Shown here piece by piece: positions 38,150 through 55,243 of a stretch of DNA of 64,000 nucleotides. Position 1 is the stretch's first letter, and each line of letters begins with the position of its first letter. Under the pieces are notes generated by a model. That model made no database searches, was not told the origin of the DNA, and saw nothing but the letters and a program-made list of their open reading frames with translations. The stretch is taken from contig NC_036447.1 of assembly GCF_002775205.1 (NCBI RefSeq), positions 20,442,501-20,506,500 of the forward strand. The letters are read 5' to 3'. The position numbers and the translations under genes were made by a program. The stretch comes from Xiphophorus maculatus (taxonomy: Eukaryota; Chordata; Actinopteri; Cyprinodontiformes; Poeciliidae).

Positions 38150-39150
38150 CCTTCTCTTCCAAGCAAAACATTTTCAAGGCGAACGTTTTTATGGTCTGAT
38201 GTGCATGTGTCAATCTCAAGGCCAGGGAACCAAATCCACAGGACAGGGTAATATAAGCCACCCTACTAGGCTGAAGACTGAACAATACTGGAAAGGTGTT
38301 TGGAAGAAAGATGCATCACATAGCAATGATGCACAGTGGCTAATACAAACCACATTAATTTCCCTGAACAAAGTCAGGTGAACATCACAATGCCTGATAT
38401 CCTCTCAGGTGTGAAGAACTGGACAGCTCTAAGCCCAGATGCGATCCACCAACACTGGCTCAAGAAATTGACTTCTCTCCAGAGCCTAATGACACAAATG
38501 AAGATAAGATAAGATAAGATAAGATAAGATAAGATAAGATAAGATAAGATAAGATAAGATAAGATAAGATAAGATAAGATAAGATAAGATAAGATAAGAT
38601 AAGATAAGATAAGATAAGATAAGATAAGATAAGATAAGATAAGATAAGATTTATTTGTCATTGTCATCAACAGATTACAACGATGACACAAATGAACAAA
38701 CTGCTGCAAATTGGTACCCACTCCGAATGGCTGACGAAGGGTCAAATAGACCTGATAATGAAAGACGCCCATAAGGGAATAATCCCATCCAACCTTTGGC
38801 CAAAAACCTGCAAGGTATAGAGGCTAAGATAAGGCACATGGATCAATACATGACAGAGGCACAGAAAGGCATTGGTAAAAATACTAAACATCAGATGTTA
38901 GTTCACAGATCAGTAGCCAAACAAACAAACCTGTGCACTGACTGAATTGATTACAAGAAAGTCAACAACTCAATGCCACACACGTCAATCCTAGAATGCT
39001 TTAAACTGTAAAAGATCAACAAAACTCTGAGAGCCTTGGTTGCAAACTCCATGAATTGTGGAAACCCGCCCTTGGGGCCAATTGTGCAAAGTCAATTGTG
39101 CAAATCTCTATCAAATGTGGTGTGTAAGGAAATGCTCTGTTCTCACTAAT
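38150..39150 (+). pseudogene. Rex6/R4-Dong-type LINE reverse transcriptase fragment
   Basis: Broken reading frames on the plus strand resemble the R4/Dong clade (Rex6 in fish) non-LTR reverse transcriptase. In order there are a block like TEQYWKGVWKKDASHSNDAQWL (38265-38345), then NWTALSPDAIHQHWLKKLTSL (38415-38480), IGTHSEWLTKGQIDLIMKDAHKG (38710-38777), HMDQYMTEAQKGIGKN (38838-38883), YKKVNNSMPHTSILEC (38953-39000) and KINKTLRALVANSMN (39013-39058). Several frameshifts and stops show it is dead. A short element is inserted at 38502-38682. The 5' end and the catalytic core downstream are missing. The family name is from memory of Rex6-like peptides. Confidence 0.75.
38502..38682 (-). mobile_element. 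Short retroposed tail with (GATAA)n array nested in the LINE fragment
   Basis: About 149 bp of GATAA pentamers (38502-38650) are joined to a 32-bp unique piece (TTATTTGTCATTGTC...ACAACG). The insertion is flanked by an exact 13-bp duplication ATGACACAAATGA at 38489-38501 and 38683-38695. Read on the minus strand, the unique piece precedes the TTATC-type repeat, as in the 3' end of a LINE or SINE with a microsatellite tail. The pentamer array is clean, so it is probably polymorphic in length. Confidence 0.85.
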
Positions 39151-39394
39151 GGGTTTTATATCAAAAGGTTACATGAAAAAATCCTATTCAAATGTTCACA
39201 ATAAATTTGATGGATATTATTTGGACAAATGCTTCTTTTGTCTGATTTTGTTACGTTATTATGATGGTATTTATGGATTATTTTAATTTTATTCTTTAAA
39301 GTACCAACATTTTCGCATTTCTTGGTACTTTTCTCCAGCTGATGTAATTTTTTAAACTTTAAATGATTGGTTTTTTGATCAGTTCGGCAGTATT

Positions 39395-39530
39395 CTAACA
39401 AAATACTTTTTTACTCTTACTTGAGTCATTTCTTGGACGGCTACTTTTTTATTTTTACTTGAATACAATTATGTTGAAGTAGTACCCCTCTTACTTGAGT
39501 TCCATTTTTAGGTACTCCACCCACCTTGGA
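39395..39530. repeat. Dispersed fish repeat rich in TTACTTGAGT
   Basis: Repeated ACTCTTACTTGAGT-like phrases end in GGTACTCCACCCACC. I recall this as a very common dispersed repeat in teleost genomes. No coding content. Its superfamily is not clear to me. Confidence 0.5.
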
Positions 39531-40150
39531 TCTTTATGTTTTATAAAATAGCTTCTCAAGTAAAATAAAAAGAAACATGAATAAAGTACTATTCCCTTTA
39601 ATTTATGACAACTAATGACATCTTCGTTTTTAAATGATTTAATATAACACCTAACAGGTATGTTGTTTGTGTTTGAATAGGACTGCTCCATGTAGCCTTT
39701 TGATGAAACCCACCACTAGGTGGCGCTGTAGGAAAGCTGTGTATTCACAGAGGCGCAAACCTCTGGGGGGGGGAGAGCTTCAGGAGGGAAAGGCAGAGAG
39801 GAGGAGAGAAGGGGAGAGCTTTTTCCTCTCCCTGTCTCTTTGCACAGATGAATCCCTCCTCTCTGTCTCTGACCGCTTTCACATCCAGGTAAACCTTCTT
39901 CCACTTTCATCTCCTTCCGGACCGGGATCACGCCGTGCATCCGCTGCATAGAGTCGGATGATGCAGCGATAAGGAGTCTACAGCATCCTCTCCGCCGTGC
40001 TGCACTCAGCCCGGCATCGTCAGCTGTTGCTCTATGAGAGAGTGGGAGAGTGGAGGGCAGCACAGAGGCCGAACTATGCCGCTGATTAACAAACGGTAAC
40101 CCGCTTCCTCAACCTCTGCAGGTCGATTGGATGCGAGCGGAGCTGCTTGA

Positions 40151-45265
<5,115 letters not shown>

Positions 45266-45284
45266 TGAACATTTCCATTATAAA

Positions 45285-45955
45285 ATTAGGGATGGGCATT
45301 TATTATATCGCTCATCATTTATCGTGATACAGTTCTTAACATGGTAAGAATTTTGAATTACCGTCATGATAAATTTCAAATTTTGACATTTAAAGACCCC
45401 CCAAAACTGTCCATGTTGCTGGAATGTTTTTTTTTGTTGTTTGTTTTTTAACTATTTTGGCCATTCTTTCTTCAATCAGACCATCAATAAATGCAAAATA
45501 TATTTGAAAATATGATTCAATGCTGTTACTGTGTGCAGTTTACTTTAAAAATCACACTTCCTGAAGTGACGACTGGCCCAAAAGAAGCATATTATACATG
45601 TTTTATTTTTCAAGAGCAGCATTTGTGAGTGCTGTGCCATTCAGCCAGAGCCATACAGCAAAAGAAGAAATGAATAGTTCTTATTGTCACTTTTACTGTT
45701 ATCACAATAGTACCACAAAATGTTGTGATAAAACTTCAAGTCCCAAGGTTTCCCCCAGAAAACGTGCTAAGCCCAGTGGTTGGGGCGCTTGACAGCTATT
45801 GGAAGATTGGAAGATTAATATCTGAACACCAACTATAAAGTGTTAAAAAATGTAAACATAAAAAAAAAACTTAAAGAAATAAGCAATGCTAAGCCTGGTG
45901 GGCCGGCAAGTTTATAATACATATCGGCCACCCCAACAAGAAAGTAAAAGTTATG
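45285..45955. repeat. Composite dispersed repeat
   Basis: It starts with GGGATGGGCATTTATTATATCG and contains GTTGTGATAAAACTTCAAGTCCCAAGGTTTCCCCC. It ends with two GCTAAGCC(C/T)(A/G)GTGG modules (about 45767-45780 and 45889-45902) and GGCCGGCAAGTTTATAATA. These phrases recur in teleost genomes as I remember them. No transposase is visible. Confidence 0.45.
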
Positions 45956-46439
45956 AGTCATTACACTCAGAGTAATATTTTTTAAAGCTTTGTTTTCTGA
46001 TCACCTTTGATGATTATGGCTTACAGCTAACCCCAGATTCAGTTTCTCAGGTATCTAGAATATTATTGATCAATAAAAAAGGTATGTCTATGCAGTGTAC
46101 AGTATCTGCACTAAATACTGCTTTTGCATTAGCCACTTTTGCAGTGTGGTAGGAGGTGATGAGCCTGTGGTTCTGATGAGGTGTTAAAGTTGATAGTGGC
46201 TTTCAACACATCAACATTAGTGTCTCTTATCTTCCTCTTGACAATACCCTCCATGGGGTTTAGGTCTGGCCAATTTGCTATCCAGCAAACAGAGTGAAAC
46301 CATTGTGATTAAAGTGGCAGTACTGGCAGAGGACTGGTTCTGTTGGAAAATTAGCTTCCTGGTGGAGGGAAATCACACATCTCCATTAAGCCTGTCAGGT
46401 TTGACTGAAAATCCTCTCACTGCTGAAGTTTATATAAAA

Positions 46440-47790
46440 CTTACATTCAACACAAAAGTAAAAATCAGATTCCTACTTCGTGGCAGTTTGTTACCAGAAA
46501 ATAAATGACCTTTCTCTTAATACCAAATTAATTATTGTTTATAAAACATACGCTTTTTTGAAATGTTGCTTATCTGCTTAGACACAAGAAAGTTACAGTT
46601 GGTAAATTTTGCTAAAGTTAAAATCAGATGAAAGCATGCTCATCTCTTAGCAGCAGATTAACAACAAATATTGTTATTGCTATAAAAAACATAAGCAATC
46701 TTCTGCTCTTCTGAAATACTACTTAACAAGAATTGTTCAGTTGGTAAATTTTTCAGAAAAGCGAATTTTTTATTTATTTATTTTTTGTCATTGGTGGCGA
46801 ATGTATTATAAAACAGACATTCAACACAAAAGAAAAAATCAGATTGATACTTCGTGGCAGTTTGTTACCAGAAAGAAAGAGAAAATGCTCATCTTTTAAC
46901 ACCAAATTAATTATTGTTTATAAGACATACGCTCTTTTAAAATACTTCGTATCTTCTTAGACACAAGAAATTTACATTTGGTAAATTTTGCAAAAGAAAA
47001 AATCAAATGTTTACTTCATGCCAGAAAATGTGCTCATCTCTTAGCAACAGAGATGAGCACAATAACAAATATTGTTATTGTTCAAAAAACAGAAGATTTC
47101 TTCTGCTCTTTTGAAATACTTCTTATCTTATACTATTTACCAAGAAATGTGCAGTTGGTGAATTTTTCAGAAAAATGAAAATTCCTTGTGTTTTAACAAT
47201 AACATTTGTTGCTAATCAGTTGCTAAGAGATGAGCGAGTTTTCTGGTAACCAAGTTCCACGAAGTAAACATCTGATTTTAACTTTTGCAAAATTTACCAA
47301 CTGTACATTTTTTGTGTCTAAGTATTTAAGCAGTATCTTAAAAGAGCTTATTTTGTTTTTAATAATCAATTTGGTGTTAAGAGATGAGCGTTGTTTTTTT
47401 TTTCTGGTAACGAACTGCCACGAAGTATAAATCAGACTTTTACTTCTGTGTTGAATGTCTGTTTTATCATATATTCACCACCAATGATAAAAAAAAAAAA
47501 CATTTTCCCTTTTCTGAAAAATTCAGCCAACTGCACAATTTATGTTAAGTAGTAGAAGATAAGTAATATTTCAGAAGAGCAGAAGAAATCTTATGTTTTT
47601 TGAACAATAACAATATTTGGTGTTAAGAGATGAGCGTTTTTTTGTGTTTGTTTGTTTTTTGGAAATGAACTGCCACAAAGTAAGCATCTGATTTTTACTT
47701 TTTTAAAAGTAAAAATCAGAAGGCAGTGCATTAACATTAGCACAAACATTAGCAGCAGCCTTTTCCCTAACATAAGCTTTTTAGCTACTT
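46440..47790. repeat. ~1.3 kb foldback array: tandem units that continue as inverted copies
   Basis: From about 46440 to 47170 a unit of about 374 bp occurs in direct orientation. The phrase CATTCAACACAAAAG starts at 46444 and again at 46818, each followed by CTTCGTGGCAGTTTGTTACCAGAAA. From about 47210 to 47730 the same phrases occur inverted (CTGGTAAC..ACTGCCACGAAGTA, TGTGTTGAATGTCTGTTTTAT, GGTGTTAAGAGATGAGC). The turning point is near 47170-47230. The copies are 80-90% alike by eye. No coding potential. Confidence 0.8.
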
Positions 47791-48224
47791 TGTTTATTTA
47801 TTAGCCATGTTTTGTACACGGAATGGAGGAAGTTAATGTAAGACAACATCCTAGTGATACCCCACATGTCACTGGCAGCATTTAGGCTAACGGTAACATT
47901 TGGCTAATTTTAGCTTATACAATAATTTTAACATACTGAATGCAGTAAGTCCATGTTACTCAAGATGCTTGTGACTCTCCACATGCTATTGAGTACATTG
48001 TAGCTTACTTTAGCATTAATGCTAATTTTTAGCATCAGAACACTGGGTTCCAACCGACGGGCACATGTTGGCAGGCCCCGTTTAAATCTCTTCCGAAATT
48101 TTCTAGTTCCTCTTTGCTGCTGTATCTCTTTCTACCACAATTTTTCTTTCCACTAAACGTTTGATTGGTGAATGGATGCGACACTGTGAAACAGCCACCA
48201 TCTTTATTTATTTATTTATCTAAT

Positions 48225-48535
48225 TTTGCCAAAGTTCAGCACAGAGCGCCACAGAAAGTCATTTCTGCCTGTTGCCATCAGGCTTTACAATGCCCAAGTC
48301 TGTGCTAATTGATAAAAAAAATTCTGCTCTCATTTATAGGTTATTTATTGATTAATATATTACCTGTGATTGCTTGTTATTTATTTATTTGTTTATATCT
48401 AGTCATTTTGAACTTATCACTCTTAGGTATATCTATATTTTACAAACTTTGTATTTATTACCTAAGATGGAGTAGCTTTCAACAAATAAGCAATTTCCCC
48501 TTGGGGTTCAATAAAGCAAATTCTATTCTATTCTT
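48225..48535 (+). mobile_element. LINE 3'-end remnant with ATTCT tail
   Basis: The frame FSTERHRKSFLPVAIRLYNAQ (48236-48297) resembles the C-terminal end of fish Rex1/CR1/L2-type reverse transcriptase ORFs. After about 190 bp the sequence ends in the typical non-LTR tail AATTTCCCCTTGGGGTTCAATAAAG followed by ATTCT repeats. Only the 3' end is present. Confidence 0.6.
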
Positions 48536-49849
48536 TAGTGAAGATCTTGTCTGACCTACCCTACCAGCAGTGAGTGAGAAGTTTTTTATTAACATAACGT
48601 TTCTATACTTTAAAAAAAAAAAAAAAAAAATTCTCATTATGTAATATTGTATTTTCAGAGAAGCAGACTTTTGTATTTGCACTAGCTGTAAGCCATGGTC
48701 AAAACAAACAGAAATAAAGGCTTGAAATATACCATGCTGAATGTAATAAGTCAATATAATTTGAGTTTCACTGTTTAGATTCAATAATTAGATACATTTT
48801 TATAATTTTTCCAATTTACTCAGATAAACGAGCACTAAATTGATCCGTTGTTTACACACAAATTCCCAGAGGCAATTGGTGTATGGAAAACTTGGACTCT
48901 AACGTACAAAAAAACATCATTTATAAACATAACTTTTTAAAAATATATATATATTTTTACAGTCTAATGTTCATGGAGTTCTTTGATTTCTCTGAGAGTT
49001 AATACTCCTCCCTTTTTCTGAATACTGCAAAATTTATAGTGTTACTGATTTTTCAAGCATCTCAAGAGGATAGCAGGCTGTCTCAAAAATGAGAGTAAAA
49101 TGATCTGCTATTATGGCATTTATATGTTGAAAACATTAAGCTAAAATGATCAGTGCTCAAAACTGCAACCTTTTCAATGCAAGAGTGTCCGCCCTTATCA
49201 GGCTACAATTTCCCTCAAAGCTTCGCTTTACTGTTGTCCATCTTAGGTAGATCAGCGGGAGTTATGGATGTCAGAGTGGTGGCGGAAAAATCAAAGAACA
49301 GACTTGGCTTCTGCTTAAATACCCAACAGTGGCTGATAATGATTTCCAGAGTCTGGGAGGTAAAAAAAAAAAGTGCTGAGTGGCACAGAGCTCTCAGATG
49401 CTAAAGGACAAATTCCTCAAGGTGAAATATCAACCTGCAATTTGAGGGGAAGAGAAACACAAAAAATCTCCACAGAACAGTTAGACTAACAGATATACTG
49501 CAGAGTATAGTCAATTTTTTTATAAGATTTATATTCAGAAGCTCTTTTATTTAGTAACTATTTCCATTAAGTGAAACACACATACATTAATCACAGGCAG
49601 GCTAGTGTTCTCACGTTTTAACTACGATGATTTCACACTAACTAATAAAACATGGCATTTAAGATAAGAATAGCACATCAAACCAATGAATAATATTTTT
49701 ATTGCAGAAACTTAGGCTCAATGCAACATGTTTAATGTCTACCTAAAGACTATTATTTTTTAAAAGGTACTTTTAATCTGACAAACTAGTCTCATCTGAC
49801 CCCGTTTTATAATTTACGATGAACGTACTGGTGGAATCGTATGTGACTT

Positions 49850-50770
49850 TTTTTATCTCACAACATCTTAGTGTATCACTGTAAAGCGTAAGAAAACGAG
49901 GCATGACTTTCAACATTTTTTACAACAAATAATCTGAAAAGTGTGGCCTGCATTTGCGTCCAGCCCTCCTGGGCCAATGCTCTGTAGAACCAGCTTTACT
50001 GCAGTATTCTGGGGTGTGTCTCGACCAGCTTTGCACATCTAAAGACTGAGTTTTCCCCCATTCATCTTCAGGATAGTTCAAGCTAAGTCAGCTTAGGTGG
50101 CAGTACTTACATTTACAAGTCTTCCCACTAATTCTAAATTGAATTTTGGCCTGGACTTTGACTGATCTGTTATAATATATGAATATGCTGAATAAAAGCC
50201 ATTTTGTGTTAGCTATTGGTGTTGCATAGATCATTTTCCTACTCTGGTCTTAAGTCTTTTGCAAGTTTTAACAAGATTTCTTGTCCATCCAACTTCAAGA
50301 TATTTATATGTGGATTCACTCTTCTTGCTAAAAAAACATACCAAAACATGATGCTGCCACTGCCATGTTTGATTTTGCATGTAGGACTAAATGTGCAGTT
50401 TTGGGCTCATCTGGCCAGAGAACCTTCTTTCGCATGTTTGCTGTAGACCCAACATGGCTGGTATCAAACATTTATTAGACTTTTTGTGTGGTTTTCTTTT
50501 AGCATGTTTGTTGCCAGTCTTCCATAAAGGCTAGATTTGATCAGTAGTTGTCCTGACGACAGATTCAATCTGAGGTGTGGATGTCAGCAGTTTCTCCGGA
50601 GATTTTAATTTTGAAAAAAATCTTTGAAAAGCGCATTGCATTTTCCTTCCATTCCACAGTTCTGCTCTACTTTGTGTTGGTTTGTCACATAAAACCACAA
50701 TAAAAATAATTCAAGTTGTAATGTGACTGGAGTCTTTATGGCACTTTTCCTCTGTATAGCGAAGACTGTA
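49850..50770 (-). mobile_element. Decayed Tc1/mariner-type transposon in ccdc85a intron
   Basis: Antisense transposase signposts are in order: ACCAGCTTTGCACATCTAAAGACTGAG, CCTGGACTTTGACTG, GGTCTTAAGTCTTTTGCAAG, AACATGATGCTGCCACTGCCATG, CTCATCTGGCCAGAGAACCTTC and CTTCCATAAAGGCTAGATTTG. The terminal region TTTGTGTTGGTTTGTCACATAAAACC completes it. Many stops. Confidence 0.7.
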
Positions 50771-51742
50771 GGAAAAAAAAAATCCCCTTAGTAATGTAAA
50801 CGTTGAATGGTTGAGGCAGTATTTTAAGAACTACAGTGCGTTGCAGGCTGAGAAATTGCAGTCTGGTAGCAAACATGCTCTTTGCCATTTTGTAATCTCT
50901 ATGGATTGCAGCAGATTATTATAAAGACAACCCCAACTTTGATTTAAGTCGTCAGTCTGTTTCTATTTTAGCTCTCAGGGAGCTCAGTCTTGATGTAAAC
51001 TGAAACGCATGTGAAGTCTGCAAAAGCCACAACACATTAATGCCTCACAAATCCTTACACTGGAGGACGTTGTGAGAGCATTGGCCACTCACTGGCCTCC
51101 AGCACGGCTGTTTGCCAACTGTATGCATAACTGTTTTGAACTTAGCTCAGAGTGAAATACAAGCACCAAATAGCCTCGAACCAGGCCCATAAAAACTTCA
51201 TTAGGCCGCCTGTGTGTGTTGCCACAGAGTCATATTGTCATATTGTTATATCCAGTTTGTTAGCTGTCAGAATGGCTGCCTTTCCTGATTATGAGCATGT
51301 CCCCTCTGGCGTCTTGACTACCCTGACCTGACAAGCTCTCTAACGTAAAGTGTCACTGCGTACGATTGTAAAGAAACAATCAGAATGAACCTTAGAGATT
51401 TTGAGTTTGTTTTTAACCTGTTAAATATAATTTAAGCTAATGTGTTGATGATTAAATTGTAACAAGAACATGATAAATAACACACTTAGAAGGAGGAGCT
51501 CCGGAAATGCAACTATTTTGTCCGTTTCTACCAGCGCCATCCATTGACCCAACCTTCCAGTCATGTCCTTTTTTGAAAGAAGAGGGAATTAAATGCTTGT
51601 CAGGATGTAGTACACTCCACTTGCTTGGATTATCCTCTAAGCCCTTTGGACTGTATTATTTCATTTTTTATGTACTTGCGTGTGGATATGTGTAGGAATT
51701 GGGCATGGTGTGTTGAAGTGTCCCACTGGAGCAAAGAGGCTT

Positions 51743-51781
51743 TATGTGTGTGTGTGTGTGTGTGTTTTTTTTTTTTTTTTA
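51743..51781. repeat. (GT)n followed by poly-T
   Basis: About 10 GT units run directly into about 17 T. Simple repeat, likely variable in length. Confidence 0.9.
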
Positions 51782-52364
51782 ACAAATTAAGGTTTCATGT
51801 TAGGCTGACATTCAGCAGCTCTCATGTTCAGGCCATTTAAATCCCTGACAAAAATGCAGAAATAAAGCAAAACAACACTTTGACCTCTTGTCGCCTTTTA
51901 ATACAATCTGCTGCTGCTTTTTCTGCCAAGCTTATCGCACATATTTCTAGAGGCGGAGAAAGGGACAGCTGTAAAATTAGAGAACGCATTCAGCTTCTTT
52001 TATTTTTATTTTAAAAGACAAGACATATATTGTAAGGTATTAATAGAGCTCTACTGGAAAAATCCAAAAGCTCCATTCTTGGCACATCAGATATGGATGT
52101 ACACTTTTTTATTGTGAGTGTGAATAAGTGAGATCCACACTTGGGGTTTGCAAAAATCATCAAGTATGAGTAATTCTTATCACAATGTTGTTGTTTTTTT
52201 TCTCATTAATGAAAAAACTAATATTATCCCTAGTGCAAAGTGACATCTTACAGGGAGCTCAACAGATATTAAGATTACTCAAACTTTATTAGTAAAGCAA
52301 ATTTAAAACAACAAATGTCGGAAGTTCTAAACGGTTATGGTTAGTGTTAATGGTTCGTCAATAA

Positions 52365-52850
52365 GAGACGAATCACCAACACTTTTAAAAATAAAAGCGT
52401 TTCAAGGCCAAAACCATAGCTGACAAAGCGAAACACAAAGATCTGTCTCACATTACCTTTAAAAAAACATCTTGATGGAAATATTCTCTGGACTGACGAG
52501 ACAAAAAGGGGTATTCATCGGAATGTGTGATCATCATGTAAAGAAAGACACACATGTTAAACTTAGACAAGCAAAAAATCAACTTAGCACCAGTACAAGT
52601 ATAATTAAGCGATTAATTTGACTCGCTATCAGAAAATGCTACAGAGAAATGATGTCGATAGTTTGTGAGCACTTGGGTTTTGCAGCACGACAGTGAACTT
52701 AAAGCAGAGCAGTAAGTCCACTTCTAAATAGGTCAGCAAACCCAAAATGAAAGTTCTGAAGTGGCCTGGTAAGTGTCTTGACAGAGTTCAACTGAGTGGC
52801 GTACCGTTAAACAGGAAGTTCAGCAAGTTCTCAAACGCAGCAAGTACATG
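52365..52850 (+). pseudogene. Tc1/mariner transposase relic, sense strand
   Basis: The plus strand carries decayed but ordered Tc1 transposase phrases: CCATAGCTGACAAAGCGAAACACAAAG, TCTCACATTACCTTTAAAAAAACATCTTGATGG, ATATTCTCTGGACTGACGAGACAAAA (the catalytic-core WTDET region), CAGCACGACAGTGA (the QHDN-like region) and GAAGTGGCCTGG. It contains stops and a deletion between the core blocks, so it encodes no active enzyme. Confidence 0.65.
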
Positions 52851-54141
52851 TGATTGACAGCGCTAAGACCCTCCTCCTGGTTCTGGTTGGTTGTTTCTGA
52901 CCCAGCGGTGCATTTCTGTAGACAGCAGTAGGACCACAGGGAAAAGGCAGAGGAGCTTGTTTTTTTTCCACAGATTCTCCATCTAGTTTTACGCTGTGAT
53001 AGGTTTAGCAAATATGTAAGACATATTTTCTATGAAAGTTACATACTGCAGCTTTAAGTGTGGCTGCATAGCAAAGTCAGAATGAATTTATAAGGGCATA
53101 AAAACTTTTTCATAGTACTGCATTTATTGTTAGCTTTACATTACTTCTCTTAATGTTCTCAGGCGCTTCATTTGCCTTGGAATTGCCACAAACTATACAC
53201 CGTCAAGTTAACCAGATGGTGAATAACACACTTTTAGAGGTGTTTGGCAGCACAAAGCAATGTAATTTACAGTTGAAGTGTTTGCTTTGAACTTAAAGCT
53301 CCTGAACCGTACAGCAGTGCTATGACTTTCAGTAGAGAAGATTTTAAAGCCTCTTACCGGTTTGTGTTTGACATTTTGGTTCTGTAATTTTTTAATATTA
53401 AATATATGTCTGTCTACCCATGCAATGAATCTCCTCCCAAAAAGAATAATGAGTTCTCTGCACTGTGATTCTCGCGACCCAGACAGAAAGGGTGAATGAT
53501 CGCTAAGCCTATAGGATCTATTCACTGAAGAAGATCCCTTTTCAAGAGCAGAGCCTTAATCGTGTTTTCTGGTTTAACAATCACAAGTTCTGCATATTAG
53601 CTTAAGCAGCTCAGCTGATCAAACAGGAGAAAATAGGCCGCATGGGAAAAGGCTGACATAACAGTGTGTGTGTGGGGGAGAACTTTCGTCCTTGTGATGC
53701 CAATAAAAAGACACAAACAGACATGTTATATTATAAACTGAGGATTCAGTCTGCAGAAATGAAGACAGCAGCAATGTGTGTGATTTTGCAGATTTTGAAG
53801 CATTTTGTTTTTCTAGTTATTGCACTTACATTTTTAGAAATTAGAAATGCTCTGCTATGCCCATTACATTACAGCTTTGCTTTAGTTGAATTTAATGAAA
53901 ATGAGTGAGATGCAGGTGTAAAATATAAGAAAAAGTGAAAATTATGTCCCTAATTCCAAGGCAAGATAAGGTACGTGATGAAAAGAAATGCAAAAGCTAA
54001 CATGAGCTTCTGAACCCGATGCGTTAACCTGTTCAAACTCTTTCACATGGCCACTTGGTGATTGGATTCAAAGGAGGCTCTGTGTGTGAATGTAAAAGCT
54101 CACAGACAGTTTTCCAATGACTGTTTGTGTGCTCTGCTAAT

Positions 54142-54176
54142 TGTGAGTTAATGTTAATTAATAACATTAACTCACA
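54142..54176. repeat. Perfect 15-bp hairpin
   Basis: TGTGAGTTAATGTTA and its inverse are separated by five bases (54157-54161) in the ccdc85a intron. Confidence 0.8.
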
Positions 54177-55201
54177 TACAAAATTGAATCTCCTGCAAAA
54201 TCCTTTTAACTAATAACTAAACGAGTCATAACCCTTTCCGTTGAATCTGTTCATCACGCTGCTATGATCTGTGAACCCTGAAAGACTCTTTTGGGGGAAA
54301 GAGAGTTGCTGCAGTCTCAAAACATATAAACACTTTTAAAACATTTTTTTTACTGGACTACTATGTATTGGTTGAGCATGAATGTATAAAAGGTTACGTA
54401 AAAACATGACTGCGAGGATGACTGCCATGCAAAAGTCAGTGGGGTGATAAATGAGGGGTTCATGCAATTCACATCCAAACATGTTTAGAAACTCAAAATT
54501 TAAATGATACTCCTCTCACAAGTAGTCAGACACGTTAAAGCCAGAGTCAGCTAACATATTAAGTCACAGTACACAGTAGCCTTAATATGAAGAAAATCAG
54601 GCAATATACACCTGCTGAGTTTACTAGAAGTTTATAATTGTAATGGATAGTTTCCACCTAAGAATTTTCTAAGGAGCTGTTTTTTCATCTTTTGCTCCAG
54701 AACATCACCTGTCATTAAACCGTAGGAGAGAAAACCTTGATGTAGCTTCAGATCTCTAACAACCGAAAGCCTTCTCCAGAATTTATTCCTCACCCTGTAA
54801 CTTAATATCCAGCCAACCAACCAGCCAGTAATGTAAGGCGCAGACAGCCACAAGTAATTGGTATATTGATGATTTAAGAAGAAAAAAGGAAACTTTTAAG
54901 TCTTGAACCAGAAAAACAGAATGTGGAACATGGAGGGACAACTAGACAGCAGAGGAACAAAACAGATCTCAGACAAAATAATGGACAAATCCAGCCCTGA
55001 AAAAATGGAAAATCTGGGGCTTAAACTCTGAGGCAGGAGAGAAAAGTTATAAGAGAACCAAATAAACTAATTAGGGGAAATGTGGTAAAATGGTGGCCAG
55101 GAGAACCAGGGAGGGAGGAGACTAGTTAGCACAGAGGAGCCGGACTGAGGTTCAAAGGACCAAGTTGCGAGATGTTGTTGGAAGGTGCTATATATAGAAA
55201 A

Positions 55202-55202
<1 letters not shown>

Positions 55203-55242
<40 letters not shown>
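55203..55242. repeat. (GATT)n microsatellite
   Basis: About ten GATT units follow GGAAGGTGCTATATATAGAAAA, a phrase typical of retroposon 3' tails in fish, so the array may be the tail of an old insertion. Confidence 0.85.

Positions 55243-55243
<1 letters not shown>

Noticed and set aside
38502..38650. CRISPR-like or satellite array
   Set aside because: The repeat is a 5-bp microsatellite without spacers, flanked by a retroposition duplication.
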